Shown here: in pieces, positions 1 to 35,620 of the stretch
Layout of the letters: the number at the start of each line of letters is the position of its first letter
How positions within the stretch are numbered: the first letter of the stretch is position 1
Assembly: GCA_964036295.1 (NCBI GenBank)
Contig: OZ038473.1
Location: forward strand, 3,007,501 to 3,071,500
Reading direction: 5' to 3'
Length of the DNA stretch: 64,000 bases
From: Plumapathes pennacea
Taxonomy: Eukaryota; Cnidaria; Anthozoa; Antipatharia; Myriopathidae
The notes under the pieces: model-generated
What the model was told of the DNA's origin: nothing
Database searches by the model: none
What the model saw: the letters and a program-made list of their open reading frames with translations, nothing else
Made by a program: the position numbers and the translations under genes

Positions 1-41
1 AAATTTTTGGGTTGCTCAAAGTACCGTTTACTGTTTTTCAG

Positions 42-25073
<25,032 letters not shown>

Positions 25074-26641
25074 GATCGGATTTCTACTTTTTTCAGTGTT
25101 AGTTACGTATGTATGAGTATGGACTCATAAAACATTCTCAGGCAATATCTTACGAGATAGTAGTAAAACAGCATAGGGGACCAGGAGAATTACGTAATAT
25201 GAAACATATACACATAGTTATATCCATACAGTTATACTACATGCATAGTAAAGTCCCCACAACGTTTTTATTATTTTGTTTTAGGTCCCCAACTGACCCT
25301 AACAATATCCCCTTTTCCTAGCAAAATTTACTTATTCACTTTGGTGCCTTGTGCATACATTTCAAAAGGTTTTAATTTTGCCAATTCATTGGTAAAGATA
25401 ATAAAGAAGCTGTGGACACTAGTTACAGACAATTATAGCGGTAAACAATATGAAAATGGGTGGGAAATTGGCTAAAATACTTAGGTAATCTTTGACAGAA
25501 ATTTGCTCATTAGCTCAGTACATGTTGCTAACCTGAATCAACATGGTTTATGAAATTGGTACCAGTGGTGTCAAATGCAGGAGATTTCTGCGCGACGCAC
25601 TGGACGTTTGTTTGAATTTAGCGTAAATATGGGTGTCCCACGCGTACTCTCTTCTGAGTTGCGAGTTGCAAAAACAACTACCTCGTGTGCCTTTACCAAT
25701 CAGATTGCGTGTACTATCTACCTAGTTATCCTACAATGCTTTATGCGTGACAAAAAGCCGGTCTGGCCCAACATAATCACCTAATTGGTCAGACGTCGCT
25801 CAAACTGATGTTTGGCGAAAAGTTTGATTGAAGCACTTGCGCAAAGCAAATCTTAAACAGGTCCGTACTATTTAGAAGGGAACTTAATGTCATGTTGATT
25901 CTTGCATAAATAAATGGAGATAGGCAGGAGGGCAAATGTGTAAGATTTACTGCCTGAAAGTGCGCACAAATAGGGCCTTGTTCGCTGATAGTTTTTTTTT
26001 TTAGGCGGCGAGGGCGTCGTTAATCCTTTTCTAAATTTCCATCGTGACGCTTCCACAGGCCAGAGTAAACCCAGTGACCTTGAGAAGTTCCTATATCGAA
26101 TTCAATTCTGTCCACTGAAGTTCCTAATCGTTTTGTTTACTCTTCTATTTCTCTCTATTATTTCTCGTCCCAAAGTGAAAGTGCAGCGTTTCTGAGAAAA
26201 CAAATCCTTTAATGGCATATTAACAAATATACTAACAAACTAACAAACTGTGCCTCAGCACGAGCTAAGTATTGCAAAAGTATAAATTGGTTTCTTCATT
26301 GTCAGTTGAACTAGTGGAAGCTTATTTAAGAAATCAAACAAAGTCATCATATGGAATGTAAAAACTAAAATGTTTACAAACTCTTCGTTACAGAGTTTGT
26401 ACTTAGTTTGTACTTGGTTTCTTGCTACAGTTGAACTAGTACCTCACTCAAGGCTACCTTTAACATCATGGGGCAGCTTATCTCAAAAATCAAACTTATT
26501 CATCGTGGAATGACCATACTAAAAAGCTTACAAACTTCCTCTGCAAAATGTTGCAAAACTGTTGCTTTCTTTCTACAGTTGCAGTTGCGGTACTAAGTTA
26601 TAACTAAAGTTTGCAACTGTCACTCAACAAGGTGTTCTCGT
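25074..26641. other. Spacer between ferlin and EAR array
   Basis: Convergent 3' flanks of the ferlin and array copy 1. From about 25440 it matches the spacers between array copies (ggtgtcaaatgcaggagat, ggtgtcccacgcg, ttcttgcataaataaatgga, ctctattatttctcgtccc). The array repeat unit therefore extends past the last gene towards the ferlin. No separate gene seen. Confidence 0.6.
26208..26213 (-). promoter_or_regulatory. Possible polyadenylation signal of array copy 1
   Basis: ATTAAA on the minus strand, about 430 nt after the stop codon. It sits in sequence repeated downstream of the other copies (ctttaatggc on the plus strand). No AATAAA was seen closer to the stop. Confidence 0.3.
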
Positions 26642-29600
26642 TTAGACCCACTTGTATATTCCGCTGTTAATGTTATTTTTTCCCAAATAAGAGTTTGTCA
26701 CTGCCAGATATTGCTCATCTTTGTACACAAACGGACACATTCCGCGCGCTGCACTGGTGTCCAGTTCTTGGTACTTTACGAACTGAGCTCCTGATGCCTT
26801 GTAAACCACCGAGTTTACAGCGTAACCCTGACTGTTTCCATGATGGTTCGCCAACACCAGGAACACGTCACCGCTTATCACTAAAGAGTTCCAGGACTTT
26901 CCTCCTCGAGAAAGAATAGATTGGAAAATCACGAATTTTGCGCCGTCCCACTTGTACAGGTGTGAGTTGGTGTTGTGAGAACTTCCTGAATAGTAGTTGG
27001 CCACAGCAAGGAAACTGTGTCCGCTGACCTCGAAATAGTGCAGATCACGGGCTCCACTTGTGGGCAGAGACTGGTGCTTAAGAAAATGGCCGCCTGACCA
27101 TCTGTAGACCGTTGACTGGACTTTGGGATCCTGTTGGGAACTGTAGTAGTTCGCAAACGCCAAATATGTCTGGTTTGCAATAACGAAAGCTTCGCATGCC
27201 CAGGCTCCCTCAGTTCGGATGTCCTGGAACTTGACAAACTTGCCTATGAACAAACGGCAATGAGTGTATATGAGAGTGGACCGTTTTCAATTTTTCAGTA
27301 TCACAAGTCAGTAAATCATTAACCATGTTACGAAACATTTACAAATTGAGAAAAAAAAATTTCTATTTGTTACTTGCCTCTTTGCCAAATGTAAATGTAC
27401 GAGTTGATAGAAGCTGAGCTATCATCATGGTAATTGGCGAAAACCAGGTAAGAATCGCCATTTTTGTTGAAGAACGTTACGTCACTGGCACCTTGGGTGG
27501 GGATTTCCTGGAAAGCCGAGAATAATTTGCCATTCCACTTATAAATGCGAGAATTAATCTTGTATGTTGATCCATTGTGGAGACTTGCGACTGCCAGATA
27601 GGGGATCCCCCCGATGACAAAGTGTTTGAGACCGTAAGCTCCCGTGGTATGTAGACTCTGGTAAGGAACCAAAGTATCTCCCTTCATTTTGAACACAGCA
27701 GACCGAGCCTTGTACTTGTCCTTGTCTCCGTTGTTGTTGGCAAAAACCACAAACAGGACCCCGTCTATCTCGAAAGCGCTCACATCAATTGCCCCTTTTG
27801 TTGGGACTATGTGACTCAATTCAAAGAAATGTAGTCCTTCTAAAATGTAACCCAAAACAATGGATAAGATGACTAATAGAAATCGTACGTCAGTTCATGA
27901 GTAAGAGAATCCTTAATTTTGCATTTCACGCTATCTGTCAGGCCCCGCGCGTCTGCATGAGCCCGGTTGGGAGCGAGATCGTATATAACTAAAGTTTCTT
28001 TTCCTAGGGGTTAGAAAACTTCAGGCGCCGTTTCCGTGAACCCAAAGTGAATCTTATTTGAGCGGAGATATCCAAAGTGGGGTCAACTAAGGTAAGCTTG
28101 GCCAAAATTGCTAACTCCGTTATTCAAAACTAAGTTTCGGTCATTCAAGCGGATATATCCTCACCCATATAGATGGTATCAAGCTTAACTCGGTGTTATC
28201 AGTTGCTGATCAGTTAACTTTTAATTAGACTGGTTGTTAAGGTAAAAATGTTAATAAATGTAGAAGAAGAGTGTATGATCAACTGGCGCCGACCTTGCTT
28301 TGGCCACATCTGAAGACAGTACGGTGAATACCCAAATCAGGCAATATGAAATGAAACAAAGATTCGTTGTGAGTTTAAAGACGTCGGAACTGTACATTGC
28401 CTTATTTAAATCCTGGTCGGTATGCTGCCAGCGATGATAAATGCAATGGTAAAGACTAATTTAACTTGACACAATTGTAAAACAACTGTACTATTAGTAC
28501 TAAGAGCAAACGGAGTTTTCTAAGAGGGGAAGTCTTAATTTTCTGAATTATAGAGCAAAGACCTTCGTACAAAGACAAACGTAGAGGTGCAGAAGTTTCA
28601 GTCTTGGCTGCAAAGTCTAAAGTCACCTGCATTATCTTCACGTTCTTGAGTGTCTTTGTCAAATTATCAACTTTCGCCTTCAAATCCGTTATCTTCGCTG
28701 AACACTGAGAGACCGAAAAGAAAAGATAAACTATTTTATATTTGTAGGGTTTCTGCAAACAAACGCATTTTCGATCTCCCCCCGCCCCATGTTATTTTCC
28801 TTCTGAGTCATCAGGCAATTTTTAATGTTCACTACCGACCTAATGCGTGTGCAAAAAAACACTTATAAACTTGACAGTAAAGAGAGGTTAGAATTGCACA
28901 CCTCAAGACTGCAGTTTCCCTCCAGTCCTCTCTCGCCTTGTACTCCTTGTTGTCCTTTTTCGCCCTGTGCTCCTTGCTGTCCTTTCTCGCCCTACACTCC
29001 TTGTCCTTTTTCTCCGTTAAGTCCTCGGTCTCCTTTGTCACCCTGGAAGATGCGACATCCAGTTGTTTTGTTGGTTTGATGGTTGGATTAATGACGACGG
29101 TCAAGGAACAAGGCCGCCTTTTCAGTAATCTGTTGCTTTGTTTTATTGGGTCGTGACGCCCTCGGGTTATTTATAATTGAATTTATAATTGAATTTCTCG
29201 TAATGTCGTGGGAGTTAAATATCAAACAAAAAAGTGTAAGTCATGACATTTACCTTTTGTCCATCTCTTCCATCCCTTCCATCTCTCCCTGTAGTAAAAA
29301 ATCAAAGTGTAATCCAACAATTTTAAAATCTCTATCTTCAATAATCCATGAATATCATACTATTTTTATTATAATTAACAATTATTCGCCTCGGTGTCGT
29401 TTCGGCGAGGTAAATATCCACCGCTATTCACCGACACTGAGGCGAATAATTGTTTTAGTATATACCACACAAGTTTAATAGCCAACTCCCAAATAGCCTA
29501 TTTACTTCCGACGAAAGTGGGCAAATTTTGGGTTCGCGCGCCATTTTGTTTTACCGGAAGCCGCCGGGAGGTGAATAGTACTTGATATTCCGAGATTGAG

Positions 29601-30530
29601 GAGCCAATCAGAGCGCTCGATTCACTTGTATGTATATACTAATCATAATTATAATATGGCTAGAGTGGGAGACTGTCTACTCACCGTCACGCCCGCAACA
29701 TAAGGCCTTCCCGGAACAACCAAAGTTCTGTGCTGCTTTATTTGGCCCCTGGTAAATAATGAAAACTCAACAACATAAATGAAATATTCATGGTAAAGAT
29801 AGGGCTAACGGTTGCATTGGGAAGGAGTGCCGACGGAAAAGAAATATTCCAAGCGTAAGAAAACTCCATACAAGTCGGTTTAGTATCGCTTAATTTACCA
29901 TCTACCGTTCCAATATAATTTCTTTGTCAACAGACTGATAGCTGACAGGAGTAAACAGAAAATCTATTAGCATATAGATGATACGTTGCTTGTCATTCAA
30001 CACTCTGAAAACACCAAAACAGGACGAAACAGTAGTGAGGCAGCCGAGACTACGAACCATGCGCGATATTAGTTGAGCAAACCTGTTGTTTCAACATTAC
30101 GATGTTACAGGAAAAGTGGCGCTGTTAGCCAATTCATTATTTTTGTTTATCTAGAAACGAGTAAAAAATTCCGGCTTAGGTTGGTTCCCAACACAAAAAA
30201 CGCAATAAATAAATAGATTAAAAAATTAAAAAGCACTGGCAAGTAGCACTTTTGGGTCAAATAGATTTTATTTTACCCTCAAACGAGTCGGATGCAAGTG
30301 GGTTGGTATTCATCTTTTGACTTTTCTCGGCCCTAAACTTGGCGGATCAAGGAGTTTCGGTGCGCGCGTAACTAAGGCTGTGGTTAAGAGGCCCCCTGTA
30401 ATTATACCAGATCATTTAACTGGCCGGGATCTTTTGTACTCACCAAATTAGCCAGGGTTTTACTCTCCTTGGCGCACAAAACACTTGAAAACAGCACCGA
30501 CAAGATCAGTAGCAGTAACTTGGTCGACAT
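26642..30530 (-). CDS. Array copy 1: secreted collagen/coiled-coil/EAR-propeller gene, with in-frame stop
   Basis: Exons in transcript order: 30530-30444 (signal peptide), 29748-29685 (Cys cluster), 29288-29254 (GRD repeats), 29042-28902 (collagen), 28704-28627 (coiled coil), 28309-28294 (predicted 16-nt microexon), 27839-27378 (EAR repeats 1-3), 27243-26642 (EAR repeats 4-7, TAA stop). All phases agree and would give 494 residues. However, codon 17 of the collagen exon is TAG (28994-28992) where sisters read CAG. The collagen exon has phase 0 on both sides, so skipping it would restore a shorter protein. The copy may therefore be a pseudogene or alternatively spliced. The intron before EAR repeat 4 begins with GC. 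This copy lies tail-to-tail with the ferlin. Automated pipelines may call it TSPEAR-like because of the EAR repeats, but it lacks the laminin G domain. Confidence 0.75.
28294..28309 (-). other. Predicted 16-nt microexon (copy 1; equivalents in copies 2-5)
   Basis: The coiled-coil exon ends in phase 0, but the first EAR exon needs one extra base to stay in frame. Between them a conserved segment, ATGTGGCCAAAGCAAG, is preceded by a good acceptor (ctgtcttcag) and followed by gt. Its 16 nt supply exactly the missing phase and add MWPKQ. The same segment and frame work at 37317-37302, 43765-43750, 50004-49989 and 56758-56743. The donor context (gtcggc, gttggc or gttagc) is weak, so this is an inference from frame and conservation. 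Confidence 0.6.
29375..29643. mobile_element. Intronic palindromic MITE, copy 1 (also 38378-38689, 44890-45199, 51173-51479)
   Basis: In copies 2-4 it contains the palindrome attcgcctcagtgtcgg to its reverse complement around a gagccgtttcggcgag centre, followed by about 200 bp ending tgtatatactaat. Copy 1 has lost part of the left arm. Copy 5 has no element: its sequence at about 57,840 passes straight from ttattataat to cataattata. Confidence 0.65.
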
Positions 30531-30582
30531 GTTAACGCCGGCTCTGACGAGACCAATTTGACTTACTTCCTCAAATCCGTCC

Positions 30583-30590
30583 GATTTATA
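30583..30590 (-). promoter_or_regulatory. TATA-like box of array copy 1 (also copies 3, 4, 5)
   Basis: TATAAATC on the minus strand lies about 53-60 nt upstream of the signal-peptide ATG. The same octamer is at 46142-46135, 52409-52402 and 58779-58772. In copy 2 the position (39634-39627) reads TATGAATC. The short distance to ATG suggests a brief 5' UTR. Confidence 0.45.
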
Positions 30591-30909
30591 GGCACAGCCG
30601 CGCTCAAGTTTCCTGGTTACGTGACTTATCAGTTCAATCAGGGCTCTTCAGTAGACTCAATAGTTTGTTGAACATAAACAGTGTTTGTTTTAGCTCCATA
30701 GATTTGAACAGTGAAAGTCTTTGCGGAAATCTGGAGCTTTCTCTGTCATTTATTTTATTTCCGGGATTAGTTTGAAGTGCTGACGACTCCACAACCTGAA
30801 ATGCAGGCGCTCTAATTTGCCTGAAACGAGAGGGAACGCCCGTTTAAGAAAACAATAAAAAAACGCGCTGTAAATGCAAAAGTTAGTGGACATCTGATTG
30901 GCCAATAGA

Positions 30910-31495
30910 CACATGCTGTTCGTAGAGCTGAAGGCTGTCTAGTTATTGTCACGTGGTGCGCAAACAACGATTATTTCTGACGGGTAGATTTTGGAAATAC
31001 ATATTAGTGCGGTCTAGATGCTAATTTAGGGATGCACAAAACAAAGGTTATGTTTATTAAAATGTGCAGACACACTGTTTATAGAGCTGAAGGCTCTGTC
31101 TTGTTACTGTCACGTGGTGCGCAAACGATTATTTCTGACGGGTAGAATGCGGAAATGCATATTAGTGCGGTCTAGATGCTATTTAGGGATACACAAAACA
31201 AAGGTTATGTTTATTAAAATGTGCAGACACGCTGTTTATAGAGCTGAAGGCTGTGTAGTTACTGCCACGTGGTGCGGAAACAACGGTTATTTCTGATAGG
31301 TAGAATGCGATATGCATATTTAGTGAGGTTTTGCTGTTCATAGAACTGAGGACTGTCTAGATACTGTAATGTGATACACAAACAATCTTATTTTCAATGA
31401 ATTATGCGGAATCTAGATGCTGCCCAGTGATACACAAACAAAGGCTATGTTTGTTAAATTATGGAGACCCGTTGTGTTGAGAGCTTAAGAGGCTG
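30910..31495. repeat. Upstream ~160-bp tandem repeats with CACGTG motifs, copy 1
   Basis: Three to four imperfect units, each running from tagagctgaaggct through CACGTGgtgcg, tatttctgacgggtag, gcggtctagatgct and aaaggttatgtttatt. CACGTG occurs at 30950, 31111 and 31266. The block lies about 400 nt upstream of the signal-peptide exon. A 60-residue open frame through it is identical in several copies but is part of the repeat. Confidence 0.7.
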
Positions 31496-34400
31496 TCTCT
31501 GTAAAAGCGGTCCGGTCCGGTCAGACTGAAAAATAGAATCGCCTAATTTTTTGTGTGGTGAAAGTACTTCATGCCAAAGTAATAAAACCATAATTATTTT
31601 GATTCTCAGTTTTAAACTGATTTCGCCTGGACGAATAATTAATTTGGCTGATATTCACTCGCGCGAGACCAAAATTTGACACATTTTTTGACATTTTTTA
31701 AACGACTGGTTCAAAGTAGCGAAAGCATCTATGACCATAATTTTAGCATAGCAGCCAAGATATGCTACTATAGTTTGCTTTTTAGGAAATTCAAGCAATA
31801 TTTCATCAAACTATTTGCACACCATGGCGCTAATCAACCCCATGTAAAGACGTTCACGTGACAACCCGAAAATTGGTAATTTTGAAGACCACTTTTCTCA
31901 AATTGCAGGGAAAATTATACCATGCCAGTAACACTACAGGAAAGTCTGAACCTTACCCTACAGGGCTGTGAAAACAAAACTTGTCTATAACGGTTTTCCT
32001 GCAAATGTTGGTCGAGCATTTTTCTCTAAATTGACAAATTGCTCACAAAAGCCGTGCATACAGCGGAGGAAAGGAAAAACCTAAATAATTTAAAATAAAA
32101 ACTTGTTTCATGCCTCAAGGAGCCCGGAAGAGACAAGTAAACTTCAGGGAGCTCAAATACCGATCAATTACGGAATTTTAGTTGAATTTCTGTTCGTCTC
32201 AAGTCATTCGTGTTGACCACACAAGCCGGCCAAGGACGCTCTTTTTCTGTAGTTCTTCTGTTGACACGGGCGGCTTGTTAACATCATTGTTCCCATCTCT
32301 TTTTTCAATAGTTTTTGCACATCTCAGTGTGGACATGGTCAATTCATGTTCTGAATCGCTTAGATTGAGCGTGTGATCGATTTGGTCGTATGATCTCCAC
32401 ACTTCGGCAGTGAAATTTGATCCACGTCAAGCAGTCAACCAAGTACGTTCAAGACAGGAAGATATCGGAAAGGAAGGCAAACTTCATGGACTTTGAAACA
32501 CATAAATGTGCAATTTTAGTTGAATTCTTGTGGATGATTGGTGTAGGTGTTTATTTTTCTTCTGCCGGCGCGGGCGGCTAGCTATAGCGTAACACACTTC
32601 GGTCCGAGTCAAATTCGATCCACGTCCGACTGGAGTATTTAATCAATCGGGCATATAAACCAAGACGTTTGAAGTCGCGGTACTTTATTAAAGCATTTAC
32701 AACGTCCCGTGCAAAATGCAGTTAATGGAATGTGACGAGCAAGATCAGTCGAGGAAAGTCACGACATCGGCGGTTACTGTTCATTCACCATTGTGCACTA
32801 TTCATGTCCTCTAGTGAAACAATGCCATGCCTTAGGATTTTACCGGGATGACGAAACCTTGTCTAGAGACGGTTTTTAACTGCACAGAGATTGGCTCAAC
32901 TTATGTTTGCTCTATTTATGCTAGCTAAAACTCGCCACGTAATGGCGAGACATGTCAGGTTCAAGACCCACTGTTGTCCGATACTTGTCTGACTATAAAA
33001 GCAGCTGAACAATCGTCACAGTACATTTTATAGCAGCCTTACTTGGTACGCTTGTTGCAACGTTTTGCGAATTTCCCACCCTCCCTCCGTTTGGAGTGGT
33101 GCTTTGCTTTGTTTATTTCTCAATAAACTGGGTCACTTCCCTTTGTTTGCGGTTAAGTCTGCGCAGCGACTTCCCCCAAGCTTTTGGGCATTATTTTACG
33201 CATACCTGCCAATACTCTTGTCCAATCCAGCACGTGCTGACCTATGGTCTCAGCTCGTAGTGCCGGGGAGATAAGTGAGGCTCTGCTATAAAATCAAGAC
33301 CTACCAATACGCCCAAGCTAATGGGGTGATAAGTGAGGTTTCAAAAGGTCTCGCAACCGGAAGTCGCCTAGCTAGATATACCGCAGGGCAGTTCATCCCC
33401 CTTACGCCAAGTGTGTCTCGTCTTGATATAAGGAACAGTGACATTGTGTGTTATACAGTTACTGTGTAGCATGAACATTTTGCGGGATCTAATGTTTGTG
33501 ATTTTCCCGCGAACCGCAGGAAAAAGATCCTGCAAAACACAAAAATAATACCCACAGACAGAGAAGTCATCCTAGCTTCGGCCGCACTCCAAGGCTTTCC
33601 ACATTAAAATGCTTGAAATAGACACCCAGTGGGTACATGTCTCGGCCATAACTATCGCAATGCGACCCGCAAAAGAAAACATACGTGATAACTGCAACAC
33701 AAGATACTGTCCCAAATGCAGTTTCGTAGGTAACTGACAGCTCAAATTAAACACCGCAGTGATCAGTTCAACTGGAAGAACGCCAGTGTCGGGACGACTT
33801 CTCTGTCTGTGGGTATTATTTTTGTATTTTGCGGGATCTTTTTCCTGTGAATCGCGAGAAAATTGCAAACATTAGATCCCGCAAAAAGTTCATGCTACAC
33901 AGTAACTGTATACCACATAATTAAAATACCGCGACTTCAAACGTCTGGTTTATATACGCGGTACTCCAGTCGGACGTGGATCGAAGTGTGTCACGCTATA
34001 GCTAGCCGCCCGCGCCGGCAGAAGAAAAATAAACACCTACACCAATCATCCACAAGAATTCAACTAAAATTGCACATTTATGTGTTTCAAAGTCCATGAA
34101 GTTTGCCTTCCTTTCCGATATCTTCCTGTCTTGAACGTACTTGGTTGACTGCTTGACGTGGATCAAATTTCACTGCCGAAGTGTGGAGATCATACGACCA
34201 AATCGATCACACGCTCAATCTAAGCGATTCAGAACATGAATTGACCATGTCCACACTGAGATGTGCAAAAACTATTGAAAAAAGAGATGGGAACAATGAT
34301 GTTAACAAGCCGCCCGCGTCAACAGAAGAACTACAGAAAAAGAGCGTCCTTGGCCGGCTTGTGTGGTCAACACGAATGACTTGAGACGAACAGAAATTCA

Positions 34401-34804
34401 ACTAAAATTCCGTAATTGATCGGTATTTGAGCTCCCTGAAGTTTACTTGTCTCTTCCGGGCTCCTTGAGGCATGAAACAAGTTTTTATTTTAAATTATTT
34501 AGGTTTTTCCTTTCCTCCGCTGTATGCACGGCTTTTGTGAGCAATTTGTCAATTTAGAGAAAAATGCTCGACCAACATTTGCAGGAAAACCGTTATAGAC
34601 AAGTTTTGTTTTCACAGCCCTGTAGGGTAAGGTTCAGACTTTCCTGTAGTGTTACTGGCATGGTATAATTTTCCCTGCAATTTGAGAAAAGTGGTCTTCA
34701 AAATTACCAATTTTCGGGTTGTCACGTGAACGTCTTTACATGGGGTTGATTAGCGCCATGGTGTGCGAATAGTTTGATGAAATATTGCTTGAATTTCCTA
34801 AAAA
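31491..34804. mobile_element. Large foldback element (~3.3 kb) upstream of copy 1
   Basis: Left arm 31779-32686 is the reverse complement of 33930-34803, and inner arms 33451-33575 pair with 33794-33914. The left arm carries about 765 extra bases (32687-33450) not present on the right. The element replaces roughly 900 bp found between copies 2-5. A 67-residue open frame occurs in both arms (32402-32199 and 34181-34384) and is not recognisable as a known protein. No transposase was seen. Confidence 0.7.
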
Positions 34805-35620
34805 CGACGCCAATGCTGTAGTTTCGCGCTATTTAAAGACTCCAAGCGGGTCGCCATCTCGAAATCTAATGTTCGTATGTCAGTCTGTCGTACGACCTCC
34901 AAAACCACCTACAGGGCGAGGGGATATCTGCGATTATCGTATTTCTAGTTATTATTATTTTGTTAGACGGCAGGGCACCGTTAGTCTTTTTCTAAATCTC
35001 TATCGTGACGCTTCCACAGGCCAAAGTAGTCTTGAAAATAATAAACTCTTTGACCAGGGAATATTTCTATATATCAAATTCAATTCTGTTCACTGAAGTT
35101 GCATTTTAATGCCCTGATCGTTTGGTTTACTCTTCTATTTCTCTCTATTATTTCTCGTCCCAAAGTGAAAGTGTAGCGTATCTGAGAAAACAAATTCTTT
35201 AATGGCGTATTAACAAATATAATAACAAACTAACAAACTGCGCCTCAACACGAACTAAGTCTTGCAAAAGTATAAAGTGCTTTCATCGTACAGGTGAACT
35301 AGTGGAAGCTTATTTAAGAAATTAAACAAAGTCGTCATGATAAAACTAGAAAGTTTACAAACTCTTCTTTCGCAGAATATTACAGAATTTGTTGCTTTCT
35401 TGCTACAGTTGAACTATAGAACCTCGCGCAGGGCTAACGTTGTCAACAGGAGGCAGCTTATCTCAGAAATCAAACTGAAATTTATCGTGCAATGACAACA
35501 CTACAAAGCTTACAAACTCTTCCTCTGCAAAATGTTGCAAAACTGTTGCTTTCTTGCTACAGATGCGGTAACTAAGGTTTAACTAAAGTTTGCAACTGTC
35601 ACTCAATGAGGTGTCCTCGT

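Noticed and set aside
26695-26919. Plus-strand open frames over the EAR exons (recurring in each copy)
   Set aside because: They are antisense shadows of the EAR coding exons, with no splice-compatible partners.
28456-28704. Read-through of the coiled-coil exon to a 100-residue frame
   Set aside because: The sequence after ATGCAG has a gtgact donor in all copies, and copy 4's extra GCG codon sits exactly at that border. The downstream part is not needed for the propeller frame.
28832-29104. Lys/Glu-rich protein starting MTVVINPTIKP on the minus strand (repeated in all copies)
   Set aside because: It is the +1 frame of the collagen exon plus intron. The Gly-X-Y frame, the splice borders and the exon phases support the collagen reading.
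31114-31296. 60-codon frame MVRKRLFLTGRMRKC repeated upstream of copies 1, 3, 4 and 5
   Set aside because: It lies inside the ~160-bp tandem repeat block and is conserved only because the repeats are recent. It has no domain or codon signal that I can see.
32199-32402. 67-codon frame present in both arms of the large foldback element
   Set aside because: Its conservation follows from the high identity of the arms. No homology is recognisable, so it is not called a gene.
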